A stretch of 17,502 nucleotides of DNA from Planctomycetaceae bacterium (GTDB lineage: Bacteria; Planctomycetota; Planctomycetia; Planctomycetales; Planctomycetaceae). The notes under the pieces were generated by a model. It was not told the DNA's origin, made no database searches, and saw only the letters and a program-made list of their open reading frames with translations. Positions 6,305-13,421 of this stretch are shown here, piece after piece. Made by a program: the position numbers and the translations under genes. Where the stretch lies: NCBI GenBank assembly GCA_020426425.1, contig JAGQQB010000018.1, positions 1-17,502 of the forward strand, read 5' to 3'. Numbering within the stretch: the first letter of the stretch is position 1; every line of letters starts with the position of its first letter.

Positions 6305-8242
6305 ATGTCGGACGAACTTGAATCGCAGGACGATGCCATCATTGGCACCGCGTTTGCCTACTCGGTGATCTTCCTCGCGTTTGTGGGAGGAGGGGTTCTC
6401 GCGTACTTCGCAGTACGGCTTCTGCAATCCAGCGAACCTCCACCAGCCCCGTTGCCCGACGTTCCCCAGGCTCAACTGCGCGAGGAAACTCCGCTCGATC
6501 TGCCCACCCTGCCCTTCGTCGACATCACCGCGCAGGCGGGGATTACATTCCGGCATGAGAACGGAGCCCGGGGCGAAAAACTGCTTCCGGAAACGATGGG
6601 GGGCGGCTGCGCGTTCTTTGACTACGACAACGATGGCGATCCTGACCTGCTGCTGACCAACTCGCGCACATGGCGCTGGAGCGATGCAGCCGCAGACTCG
6701 CAGCCGACACTCGCATTCTACGAGAACGACGGACAGGGCCAGTTCCACGACGTCACGGCACAGGTCGGTTTGGGGATTTCCATGTACGGTCAGGGTGTGG
6801 CTGTCGGCGACTTCGACAACGACGGCGACACCGACATCTATCTCACTGGTGTCAGCGAACTCGAACATGCGGTTGACGGTGACGCGGCCCAAGCGCCGGG
6901 ACCGCATCGGCTGTTCCGTAACGAAGGAGGTCAGTTCGTCGAGATCACCGAGTCCGCCGGCGTCGCTGGGGCGCTGGGGGACTGGGGAACCAGCTGCGGC
7001 TGGTTCGACTACGACCGTGACGGCGATCTGGACCTTTGGGTCTGTAACTATGTCGAGTGGAATCGCGAGTTCGATCTCGCGCAGGACTTTAGCCTTACCG
7101 GCGGAGCGCGCGCCTATGGGCGGCCACAAGTTTTTGGAGGGACCTTCTCGCGACTGTATCGCAACGACGGCGATGCGAAATTCACGGATGTTTCCGCAGA
7201 GGCGGGCATTCAGATTCGCAGTCCGACAACCAACAAGCCGCTCGGGAAATCACTCGGCGTCACCTTCGCGGACTTCGATGACGATGGCTGGCTCGACGTG
7301 ATCGTCGCCAACGATACCGTGCAGAACTTCCTGTTTCGTAATCAGGGGAATGGCACATTTGTCGAGGAAGCAAAGTTGTGCGGCATCGCTTACGACATGG
7401 ATGGCAACTCACGCGGGGCAATGGGCATCGATGTCGCCTGTCCGCGCGAAGAACTCGACTGTCATGCGGTCGCCATCGGGAATTTCGCCAACGAAATGAC
7501 AGCGTTCTATGTTTCGCTCCCTGGCAGCATGCAGTTCGCTGATGAGGCGGTCGCGAATGGCCTCGGACCAAATACGCGGTTGTATCTCACGTTTGGCGTC
7601 TTCTTCGCCGACCTCGATCTCGATGGACGGCTCGATCTCGTGCATGCGAACGGACATCTGGAACAGGACATCGCGCAGGTGCAGCGCAGCCAGACGTATG
7701 AACAGTCGCCGCAACTCTTCTGGAACGCGGGGAGTGCCTCGCCGACGGAGTACATCCGGCTGACTGAAGAACGTATTGGTGCCGACTATGTGCGCCCCAT
7801 GGTGGGACGCGGCGCCGCGCCGGCTGATATTGATGGCGACGGCGACCTCGACATCATCATCGCTGCGACCGGTGCCCAACCGCGACTGCTCCGCAATGAT
7901 CAGGAGATGGACCGACACTGGGTGCGGGTCAAACTCGTCGGCAATGGCACGACCGTTCCCCGCGATCCGATTGGCGCCCGGATTGACTTCACTTTGAACG
8001 ACGAACAAGTGCTGCGACGATTCGTCCGCCGAACGTGCAGCTATCTCTCGCAAGCCGAATTGCCGCTGACCGTCGGACTTGCCGGGCGGTCGGTGAAGTC
8101 GATGTCGATCCGCTGGCCGGATGGGACCGTGCAGCAGGTCGACAAAGTCCCAGTCGACAGGTCGTTGCTTATTGAGCAGACGCCATCAACTCCGCAGGCT
8201 GCGTCAACTGCTCTACCAAGGCCAGTAACTGCCGCGGACTGA
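6305..8242 (+). CDS. Membrane-anchored FG-GAP/VCBS repeat protein with ASPIC/UnbV domain
   Basis: This 645-residue protein has a single N-terminal membrane segment (about residues 13-37) and a Pro-rich linker, then a beta-propeller-type FG-GAP/VCBS region and a C-terminal ASPIC/UnbV domain (CRTAC1-like family). Six calcium-binding loops of the D-x-D-x-D-G type begin at residues 106, 169, 235, 323, 436 and 508 (DYDNDGD, DFDNDGD, DYDRDGD, DFDDDGW, DLDLDGR, DIDGDGD). The ASPIC part includes IRWPDGTVQQVDKV. The repeat region should lie outside the cytoplasmic membrane. Its function is unknown; such proteins are abundant in planctomycetes. It starts 24 bases after the corC stop, so it is probably co-transcribed; AGGA at 6287-6290 is a distant ribosome binding site. 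The last 24 codons overlap the receiver gene on the other strand. Confidence 0.9.
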   Translation: MSDELESQDDAIIGTAFAYSVIFLAFVGGGVLAYFAVRLLQSSEPPPAPLPDVPQAQLREETPLDLPTLPFVDITAQAGITFRHENGARGEKLLPETMGGGCAFFDYDNDGDPDLLLTNSRTWRWSDAAADSQPTLAFYENDGQGQFHDVTAQVGLGISMYGQGVAVGDFDNDGDTDIYLTGVSELEHAVDGDAAQAPGPHRLFRNEGGQFVEITESAGVAGALGDWGTSCGWFDYDRDGDLDLWVCNYVEWNREFDLAQDFSLTGGARAYGRPQVFGGTFSRLYRNDGDAKFTDVSAEAGIQIRSPTTNKPLGKSLGVTFADFDDDGWLDVIVANDTVQNFLFRNQGNGTFVEEAKLCGIAYDMDGNSRGAMGIDVACPREELDCHAVAIGNFANEMTAFYVSLPGSMQFADEAVANGLGPNTRLYLTFGVFFADLDLDGRLDLVHANGHLEQDIAQVQRSQTYEQSPQLFWNAGSASPTEYIRLTEERIGADYVRPMVGRGAAPADIDGDGDLDIIIAATGAQPRLLRNDQEMDRHWVRVKLVGNGTTVPRDPIGARIDFTLNDEQVLRRFVRRTCSYLSQAELPLTVGLAGRSVKSMSIRWPDGTVQQVDKVPVDRSLLIEQTPSTPQAASTALPRPVTAAD

Positions 8243-8564
8243 ACGGCTTTTTGAGCATGCAGGCAATGCCGAGTTGCGACTGCAGCCGCTGCTCGGAGAG
8301 TTCGAACGCTTTGGCGGTCAACAGAATCACCGGCACATCACGCAGCGCTGGTTGTTCCAACACCTCGCGGATCAGACCGAGACCGTCCAGCTTGGGCATT
8401 TGAAAATCGGTGATGATCAGCTCCGGATTCGGTCGCCGGGCCAATTCGCCTAGCGCGGACAGTCCGTCAGCACAAGCAACCACATTCCATCCCCGTTTTC
8501 GCAGCGTCAGCTCGATCAGTCGGGTGATGTGAGCATGGTCGTCACAAGCAAGAATCCAGGACAT
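8169..8564 (-). CDS. Stand-alone CheY-like response regulator receiver
   Basis: The 131-residue product is a single receiver domain. The acidic pair is D8-D9 (ILACDDHAH), the phospho-acceptor is D53 (LIITDFQMPKLDG), the conserved Thr is T83 (VILLTAKAF), and the conserved Lys is in K105-K106-P107-F108. No output domain follows, so it must signal through a partner protein. A longer in-frame start at 8630 exists, but ATG 8564 is preferred because GGAGGG lies 8 bases upstream and the domain begins at once. No histidine kinase is in the window. Its 3' end overlaps the FG-GAP gene by 74 bp in a convergent arrangement. Confidence 0.93.
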   Translation of the reverse strand: MSWILACDDHAHITRLIELTLRKRGWNVVACADGLSALGELARRPNPELIITDFQMPKLDGLGLIREVLEQPALRDVPVILLTAKAFELSEQRLQSQLGIACMLKKPFSPRQLLALVEQLTQPAELMASAQ

Positions 8565-8572
8565 GATGGGCG

Positions 8573-8578
8573 CCCTCC
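8573..8578 (-). promoter_or_regulatory. Strong Shine-Dalgarno site of the receiver gene
   Basis: The minus strand reads GGAGGG with an 8-base spacer to ATG 8564. This fixes the start of the receiver protein and excludes the 22-residue extension that begins at 8630. Such a strong site stands out against the weak sites of most genes here. Confidence 0.75.
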
Positions 8579-8622
8579 AGCGCGTTGGGGCAGGAATACG
8601 GGGGCATTGAAGATCGTCCACG

Positions 8623-8645
8623 CCTGCCATGCGTTTTGTGGCAGG
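8623..8645. repeat. Perfect 7-bp inverted repeat upstream of the receiver gene
   Basis: CCTGCCA (8623-8629) and TGGCAGG (8639-8645) are exact reverse complements separated by 9 bases. The repeat lies about 60 bases before the receiver start codon. It could be a dimeric regulator's operator or an RNA hairpin in the leader. No T-run follows on either strand. Confidence 0.45.
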
Positions 8646-8882
8646 AACTTAGGCAACCAAACCGTACGTTGCAGATCGGAAACATCTGGCAGCAACTGGA
8701 GGTCTGGGGCGAGTCTGCGTGTCGTCCCCATGCGGTCACAAGCAGTCTGTCGACTGGGCCTGTTGTGCAGCGAGAAAGCTCGCACAGCTGCGTGATTGTC
8801 CGGCGGTCATCGAGTGTCAGTCGGGTGAACGTTCGTCGCCCTCAGCAAACCACTCGACCCGTTACTGGCGCTGGAATTGGCG

Positions 8883-9674
8883 TCAATCCAGCATGAGCGT
8901 CAGACATTTGGCACTGCCACCAGCCTTGATGAATTCGTCCAGTGGGATTCCAATTGGCGTGAAGCCCCGTTGTCGTAGAGCCTCGTGCAGGTGAGTGCAG
9001 CCAGCGTGCGTAAGGACGGTGTGTCCCAGGGCCACAGCGTTGCAGGCAAACTGTCGGGCTTCGTCATCGCAGACCGCGATCAAGTCATCGATTCGGGCCT
9101 GCAGGACACGCCGGCCGTAGTCATCGAACGCGGGCGGATAGTAGAGCGCCTGCCCCGGTCCCAGCGGACAAAAGCAGGTATCCAAGTGATAGAAGTATGG
9201 ATCCACCAGTTCCAGCGGCAGAACTTCGCAATCCAGCATGCGGCCTAGTTCCTGCTGCCCGCGTGCATCGCTGCGAATGCGGTAGCCTGCGAACAGGGTT
9301 TCGCCGCAAAACAGGGCGTCTCCCGCGCCTTCAAAGCAATACGGTTCGGGAATGGTTTCCACAGAGTAACCGTGATCTCGAAACCAAGCGGCGGCGTGCG
9401 GAGTTTCCGGCTGTCGTTGTTGCGGACGAAACCGGGCCATAATCGCGCGACGACCGTATACTAGTGCGGCATTGGCGGTGAACACATAGTCTGGCAGACC
9501 GGGAACTGGTTCCAGTAGCTCCACCTGTGCCCCTGTCTTCTCAATGAGCTGACGCAGCGTCTGCCACTGCTCGATGGCCCGCGCCCGGTCGCTTTGACGC
9601 GAGCGACTCATCCAGGCATTGATTTCGTATTCAATGCCATAATAGTCGGGTGGGCACATCAGCACGCGAGACAT
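8883..9674 (-). CDS. Guanidino-group-modifying enzyme, arginine dihydrolase-like (ArgZ/AgrE N-terminal domain)
   Basis: The 263-residue protein belongs to the amidinotransferase/arginine deiminase superfamily. The opening LMCPPDYYGIEYEINAWM, then FTANAALV (N68), FEGAGDALF (E115, D119), FYHLDTCFCPL (H163) and GGSAKCLTL (C257), give the Glu-His-Cys catalytic set. From memory of the family, these blocks resemble the N-terminal domain of cyanobacterial ArgZ/AgrE, which turns arginine into ornithine, CO2 and two ammonia, more than classical DDAH; N19 and N68 fall where ArgZ has its distinctive Asn residues. A dimethylargininase label is the likely alternative. Its ATG overlaps the stop of the upstream gene (TGATG), with GGGAG 7 bases before it, so the two are translated together. 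Confidence 0.85.
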   Translation of the reverse strand: MSRVLMCPPDYYGIEYEINAWMSRSRQSDRARAIEQWQTLRQLIEKTGAQVELLEPVPGLPDYVFTANAALVYGRRAIMARFRPQQRQPETPHAAAWFRDHGYSVETIPEPYCFEGAGDALFCGETLFAGYRIRSDARGQQELGRMLDCEVLPLELVDPYFYHLDTCFCPLGPGQALYYPPAFDDYGRRVLQARIDDLIAVCDDEARQFACNAVALGHTVLTHAGCTHLHEALRQRGFTPIGIPLDEFIKAGGSAKCLTLMLD

Positions 9675-10948
9675 CAGTCGACTCCCGGTCCAGAGGCCGT
9701 GCTGCCCTGTACTTCCAGCTGATCCAGCTCATCGATCAGTGCCCTCAGAAAAGGATCGACATCAGTGACGAGCCCCAAAGTCTGGAACGATCCTCGGTCT
9801 CCCAGCTTGATCACCGTTGAGGGATTAATATCTACACACACGACTTTCACCGAAGCTGGCAGCAGATTGCCAGTCGCGATGGAGTGCAGCGTGGTGGCGA
9901 TCATCAAGCAGAAGTCGAGACCCGGAACTCGCCGACGCATTTCACCCTGGGCGCGAAGGGTATCAGTAATGACCTCCGGCAGCGGGCCATCGTCACGAAT
10001 ACTGCCAGCCAGCAGCACATCGACCCCCTGCCGCAGGCATTCATACATGATCCCTGACTGCAATACCCCCTGATCCACCGCCGCCTGCATGCCGCCTAAT
10101 CGACGGATCGTGTTGATCGCACGCAGGTGATGTTCATGCCCCGCATCAACGGCTGCTCCATGGCCAAGATGCACTCCCAAACTGGTCTCAAAGAGTGCCT
10201 GTTCGATGTCGTGCGTTGCCAGAGCATTGCCCGCAAACAGATGCTGAACGTAGCCGCGACGGATCAGTTCGCACACGTATTTCCCACTACCGGTGTGGAC
10301 GATGGCCGGGCCGCCCACCAGCAGTACGTTTCCCTGACGTTGTCGCAACTGAAACAGATCCTGGGCAATCTGTCGGATGATCAACCCCTTCGGCTTTTCC
10401 GTAGAGACCGACGATGACATGAATTCGAAGGCCGGTCCTCCGACCGATCGATCCAGCGGGACGACCTTGACCCCTGCATGCCCCACGACGATCAAGTCGC
10501 CAGTGCGAACTTCTGTCATGGGAATGCACCGCGCCTGCCGCTGTGCCGGATCGACCAGGATGCCACAGTCCATTTCCTGCAGTTCCACATCAATCCAGTC
10601 ATGATCCAACCGCACCTGCGTGTGCTGATTCGTGGTGCTGTAGAATCCTTCCGGAAACGCGCCACTGAGATCGGCGGGAACGAACTGACAGTCCTGCGTA
10701 TGCAGCGAGACGGCCCCGTGATCACTGATCTGGTGCAGAATCTCCTGCAGTTGCGTTTCACTCTCCGCCTGCACTTCAATCAAAGCGCGGCTTGAGTCTT
10801 TGCGTGTGCGCCCGATGCGAATGTCCGGAATCCGATAAGTCCCTCCACACTCCGTAATGAGATCCAAGACCTTCGGCAGCAGCAGGCTGTCGATGATATG
10901 CCCTGAGAGCTCGACCGTTTCGTTAAAGGTTCGTTGTGTAGTTTCCAT
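9674..10948 (-). CDS. LOR/SDH-family protein, ornithine cyclodeaminase-like (AgrE/ArgZ C-terminal domain)
   Basis: This 424-residue product has the LOR/SDH N-terminal block (VELSGHIIDSLLLPKVLDLI, residues 12-31), a middle domain, and a Rossmann-like nucleotide site around GNVLLVGGPAIVHTGSGKYV (206-225). The C-terminal block CVDINPSTVIKLGDRGS is at 371-387. Relatives are annotated as LOR/SDH bifunctional enzymes or TIGR00300 ornithine cyclodeaminases; the same domain is the C-terminal half of AgrE, reported to make proline and ammonia from ornithine. ATG 10948 is fixed by a perfect AAGGAGG 6 bases upstream; the frame stays open to 11749, but that part is antisense to the lipoprotein gene. It overlaps the dihydrolase-like gene by one base, pointing to a joint arginine-to-proline route. 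Saccharopine-type chemistry is less likely given this partner. Confidence 0.87.
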   Translation of the reverse strand: METTQRTFNETVELSGHIIDSLLLPKVLDLITECGGTYRIPDIRIGRTRKDSSRALIEVQAESETQLQEILHQISDHGAVSLHTQDCQFVPADLSGAFPEGFYSTTNQHTQVRLDHDWIDVELQEMDCGILVDPAQRQARCIPMTEVRTGDLIVVGHAGVKVVPLDRSVGGPAFEFMSSSVSTEKPKGLIIRQIAQDLFQLRQRQGNVLLVGGPAIVHTGSGKYVCELIRRGYVQHLFAGNALATHDIEQALFETSLGVHLGHGAAVDAGHEHHLRAINTIRRLGGMQAAVDQGVLQSGIMYECLRQGVDVLLAGSIRDDGPLPEVITDTLRAQGEMRRRVPGLDFCLMIATTLHSIATGNLLPASVKVVCVDINPSTVIKLGDRGSFQTLGLVTDVDPFLRALIDELDQLEVQGSTASGPGVD

Positions 10949-10954
10949 CAGCGG

Positions 10955-10961
10955 CCTCCTT
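10955..10961 (-). promoter_or_regulatory. Consensus Shine-Dalgarno site of the LOR/SDH gene
   Basis: The minus strand reads AAGGAGG with a 6-base spacer to ATG 10948. It is the best ribosome binding site in the window and decides the start of a frame that otherwise runs open another 800 bases upstream. Confidence 0.85.
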
Positions 10962-11101
10962 CGAGGAATCATACGTGCGCAGACAGCGTGGGGGAACAGG
11001 GCCGCATGGGGGCGTCTAATGCATGGTGGTCGTACCGTGCAACTTGGAGGCGGCGCCCATCGGTCAGACACGCCCGGGTCGCAAGTGTGTTGTCTGTGCG
11101 A

Positions 11102-11130
11102 TTGACGCAGCCCCCGGCAACCCGGACAAT
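11102..11130 (+). promoter_or_regulatory. Candidate sigma-70 promoter of the lipoprotein gene
   Basis: TTGACG (11102-11107) is five of six to the -35 consensus. Exactly 17 bases later GACAAT (11125-11130) is four of six to the -10 consensus. Transcription would begin near 11137, about 40 bases before the lipoprotein ATG. This is by eye only; planctomycete promoters are not well defined. Confidence 0.4.
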
Positions 11131-11144
11131 CTCCAAACGAGATT
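11128..11144. repeat. Operator-like inverted repeat at the putative transcription start
   Basis: AATCTC (11128-11133), CAAAC, GAGATT (11139-11144) is a perfect 6-bp dyad with a 5-base centre. It overlaps the last bases of the candidate -10 box and the expected start point, a classic place for a repressor. As RNA it would be a 5'-end hairpin. It lies in the gap between the divergent LOR/SDH and lipoprotein genes. Confidence 0.4.
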
Positions 11145-11175
11145 CGAAGTGGGATTTGCAGGAATCGATCGGTCC

Positions 11176-12015
11176 ATGCGTACTGCTGTGATTTGTTGTG
11201 GCTGGCTACTGGGCTGCCTTCTCTTGGGAGGCTGTGGTGGGGCAGAGTACGAAGCACGGCTGCAGCGGTCGAAGGAACTGTACGAGTATCTGCAGTTGCT
11301 GGATCAAAGCTTGGCAATGCCCGCCTGGAATCGCGCAGATATTGGGACGGCCCTTCGGGTGCCCCTCCCGTTTCGTCAAACCATGGCCGCGCCTGTCCCG
11401 GAGCAGGACGAAGACGGAAACCCGTTGCCCATCGTCGACGATCCGCGCCAGCCGCATGTACTCGGGGTCGATCTCCCTGGTCTGGTCGAAGCGTGGCAAG
11501 GGGAATTACCGGGAGCACCGGGTGAACTGGCAGAAGCACGCTTGTACATCTGCAGCAATCATCAGCGGTACTTGAATCTCGGACCGAATACTCCCGCCCC
11601 CGAAGAATTCCTCCGCGATCTCGAAATCGCCCTGCAGGCTGGCTTTGGTGTGATGGTTCCCGAAGGGGAATCGCAAACTCCCGCCGACAACGTCCGCTAC
11701 CGCCACATCTCGCCCGCCCGTTCAAGCAACCACAGTCAGTACACCACACCGCGCGACTTCACCGCCATTCGATTCGTGCCGTCAGAACCACTCGGCGGAC
11801 AAGATGTGGAAGGGATGTACTTCGGACATCAGGCGGGCAAAGTCCAGGTGGGGATCATCTGTCTGCTGCCCCGCAACACGGGAGCCCAGTTTCGCGACCG
11901 CTTGAACCTCGCCTTGGGCACCCTGATCGTCTCCCCGGAAGCACCGCGACCACGCAAGAGCCAGCCGGGTGTCCCCGGTGGCGGCGGTGGTGGCGTTTCG
12001 AATCCTGGCTTCTAG
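11176..12015 (+). CDS. Putative lipoprotein of unknown function
   Basis: This is a 279-residue protein that I do not recognise. It begins MRTAVICCGWLLGCLLLGGC, a short charged start, a hydrophobic core and a lipobox LGGC with the modified Cys at residue 20 (LLGC ending at residue 14 is an alternative). The mature protein is soluble-looking, with a possible helical segment (YEARLQRSKELYEYLQLLDQ) and then mixed, Pro-rich sequence. It ends in a Gly-rich tail (PGGGGGGVSNPGF). ATG 11176 was chosen for the signal peptide; the frame extends upstream to 11023 without signal-like sequence. It is divergent from the arginine genes and 172 bp before the SEDS gene, so a role at the cell envelope is plausible but unproven. 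Confidence 0.75.
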   Translation: MRTAVICCGWLLGCLLLGGCGGAEYEARLQRSKELYEYLQLLDQSLAMPAWNRADIGTALRVPLPFRQTMAAPVPEQDEDGNPLPIVDDPRQPHVLGVDLPGLVEAWQGELPGAPGELAEARLYICSNHQRYLNLGPNTPAPEEFLRDLEIALQAGFGVMVPEGESQTPADNVRYRHISPARSSNHSQYTTPRDFTAIRFVPSEPLGGQDVEGMYFGHQAGKVQVGIICLLPRNTGAQFRDRLNLALGTLIVSPEAPRPRKSQPGVPGGGGGGVSNPGF

Positions 12016-12187
12016 AGACACTGCCGCCACCTGACTCGCGTCCAACAATTGTGATCGCGACGGTTTTGACGCCTCGGGAGACCAGAGCGGAAATACTGGC
12101 AAGCGCAGCGTGCAATCGCCGATGCAGGCAAACGTCCCCATCTGTTCCTCTCGCCTGCCTGTCGTGTCTAACGGTTCTCCAACATCG

Positions 12188-13360
12188 ATGTCCGCGACAC
12201 CAGCGCCGCATCCCGGCGCAGCGTTTCTGGCATGTGCGGGCATGTTGATCGCCGTCGGGACGTTAATGGTCTACAGCGCCAGCATCACCGCGCGGCCGAC
12301 TGAAGCGGAACAGATCTACCTGTCGCGGCACTTGAGTTTCCTGGCACTGTCACTCGCGGCGGGGGGGATCGCGGCTCACCTCTCCTCGGAGTTCTGGGAA
12401 CGCTGGGCACCTCGACTGTTTCTGCTCACCATCGCATTGCTGATTGGCGTGCTGCTGCCCGGGATCGGAACACAAGTGAATGGCGCGCAGCGCTGGATTC
12501 GCTTGGGCGTCCTGTCGATTCAGCCTTCAGAGACGGCCAAGCTCACGCTGACGCTGCTGCTGGCCCGACTGCTGACGCGGTCAACAACGTCCGATTACAG
12601 TCCCGTCGAACGCCGTTTGTTCATCCTCTTTCCGGTCGCCATCTCCGCGATGCTCGTATTGATCGAACCCGACCTGGGGACGACGGTCTTCCTGCTGCTC
12701 ACCGCCACACTCGTGTTGTTCTACAGCGGTTGGCCACTGCGGGAGTTTCTCATCGCCGGAGCGATGGCGGTTCCAGCGGCAGCGGCGCTGTTTGTGTTGC
12801 GGCCCTACCAGTGGCGACGTATTGAAGGCTTCATCGCCGCCTGGACCGAGCCTGAATCTGCGCCGTATCAGGTACGGCAATCACTCACCACGCTTGGCGT
12901 CGGCGGCTTCTGGGGGATGGGTCTCGGCGAAGGCTGGCAGAAACTGAGCTTCCTCCCCGAAGCGAACACCGACTTCGTCTTCGCCGTGATCGGCGAAGAA
13001 CTTGGGCTACTGGGGACCTTGAGCGTCGTCGTCCTGTGGGGCGGATTGCTGTACTTTGGAGGACAACTCATTCAACGCGCCCCAACCGGCAGCTTCCAAA
13101 AGACAGTCGCCGCAACGCTGCTCACACAATTGGCACTGCAGGCAATCATCAACGTCGGCGTCGTCACCGCGATGCTACCACCCAAAGGGATCTCGCACCC
13201 TTTCATCAGCTATGGAGGCAGCAGCCTGCTCGTCAGCTGCGTGGCGGTCGGACTGATCATCAGCATGACATCGGTCCCGCACTCCGTCACCGCCAGCCAA
13301 GAGTTCGGCGACGAAGCCGAAGCAGCCTCTCAGCAAGCCGCACTCACGGCAGCAGCGTAG
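12188..13360 (+). CDS. SEDS-family peptidoglycan glycosyltransferase (FtsW/RodA-like)
   Basis: The 390-residue polytopic protein has the SEDS signatures: NGAQRWIRLGVLSIQPSETAKL in the first half, IEPDLGTT, EANTDFVFAVIGEELGLLG with the putative catalytic Asp at residue 262, and LPPKGISHPFISYGGSSLL near the C-terminus, closer to FtsW than RodA. SEDS proteins polymerise lipid II with a partner class B PBP. No PBP, mur or other division gene lies next to it. ATG 12188 puts the start just before the first membrane helix; an in-frame ATG 12122 or GTG 12110 would add a polar leader. A weak TTGACG at 12066-12071 could be a -35 box, but no good -10 follows. FtsW versus RodA cannot be settled here. Confidence 0.92.
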   Translation: MSATPAPHPGAAFLACAGMLIAVGTLMVYSASITARPTEAEQIYLSRHLSFLALSLAAGGIAAHLSSEFWERWAPRLFLLTIALLIGVLLPGIGTQVNGAQRWIRLGVLSIQPSETAKLTLTLLLARLLTRSTTSDYSPVERRLFILFPVAISAMLVLIEPDLGTTVFLLLTATLVLFYSGWPLREFLIAGAMAVPAAAALFVLRPYQWRRIEGFIAAWTEPESAPYQVRQSLTTLGVGGFWGMGLGEGWQKLSFLPEANTDFVFAVIGEELGLLGTLSVVVLWGGLLYFGGQLIQRAPTGSFQKTVAATLLTQLALQAIINVGVVTAMLPPKGISHPFISYGGSSLLVSCVAVGLIISMTSVPHSVTASQEFGDEAEAASQQAALTAAA

Positions 13361-13369
13361 TGTATATCG

Positions 13370-13403
13370 ACCCTGTCGGCAGGGTGTCTGCGGCGCACCG
13401 CCG
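13370..13403 (+). terminator. Tandem hairpins after the SEDS gene
   Basis: ACCCTG (13370-13375), TCGG, CAGGGT (13380-13385) is a perfect 6-bp stem with a tetraloop, 10 bases after the stop. CGGCG (13391-13395), CAC, CGCCG (13399-13403) follows 5 bases later. A pyrimidine-rich stretch comes next, but there is no true T-run, so this is only terminator-like. Confidence 0.4.
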
Positions 13404-13421
13404 TGTTCGTTCCTCCTCAGT

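Larger units (their letters stand above)
8565..8882 (-). other. Hairpin-rich spacer upstream of the receiver gene
   Basis: This 318-bp gap lies between two minus-strand genes and has no convincing CDS. It contains four possible stems: 8623-8645 (CCTGCCA/TGGCAGG, 7 bp perfect, 9-base loop), 8668-8696 (GTTGC plus AGAT pairing with ATCT and GCAAC across a 4-base bulge), 8770-8783 (GCGAG/CTCGC with loop AAAG) and 8870-8892 (GCTGGA/TCCAGC plus an inner TTG/CAA) at the end of the upstream gene. None is followed by a T-run on the minus strand. It may be a structured leader, or a mix of terminator and operator sites. Confidence 0.4.

Noticed and set aside
6293..7129. 278-codon open frame on the minus strand.
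   Set aside because: Fully antisense to the FG-GAP protein; its composition mirrors the repeated GAC/GAT codons and no domain is visible.
8516..8785. 89-codon minus-strand frame in the spacer upstream of the receiver gene.
   Set aside because: Runs into the receiver gene in another frame and has no domain or initiation signal.
10968..10973. TATGAT on the minus strand as a -10 box for the arginine genes.
   Set aside because: It is only 20 bases from the start codon, so the transcript would begin at the ribosome binding site, and no -35 box is present.
10949..11749. The LOR/SDH frame stays open about 800 bases upstream, giving a possible 691-residue protein.
   Set aside because: The extension is Arg/Pro/Cys-rich without family match, lies antisense to the lipoprotein gene, and a perfect AAGGAGG precedes ATG 10948.
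11980..12000. GGC/GGT-rich short repeat.
   Set aside because: It encodes the Gly-rich tail of the lipoprotein and needs no separate explanation.
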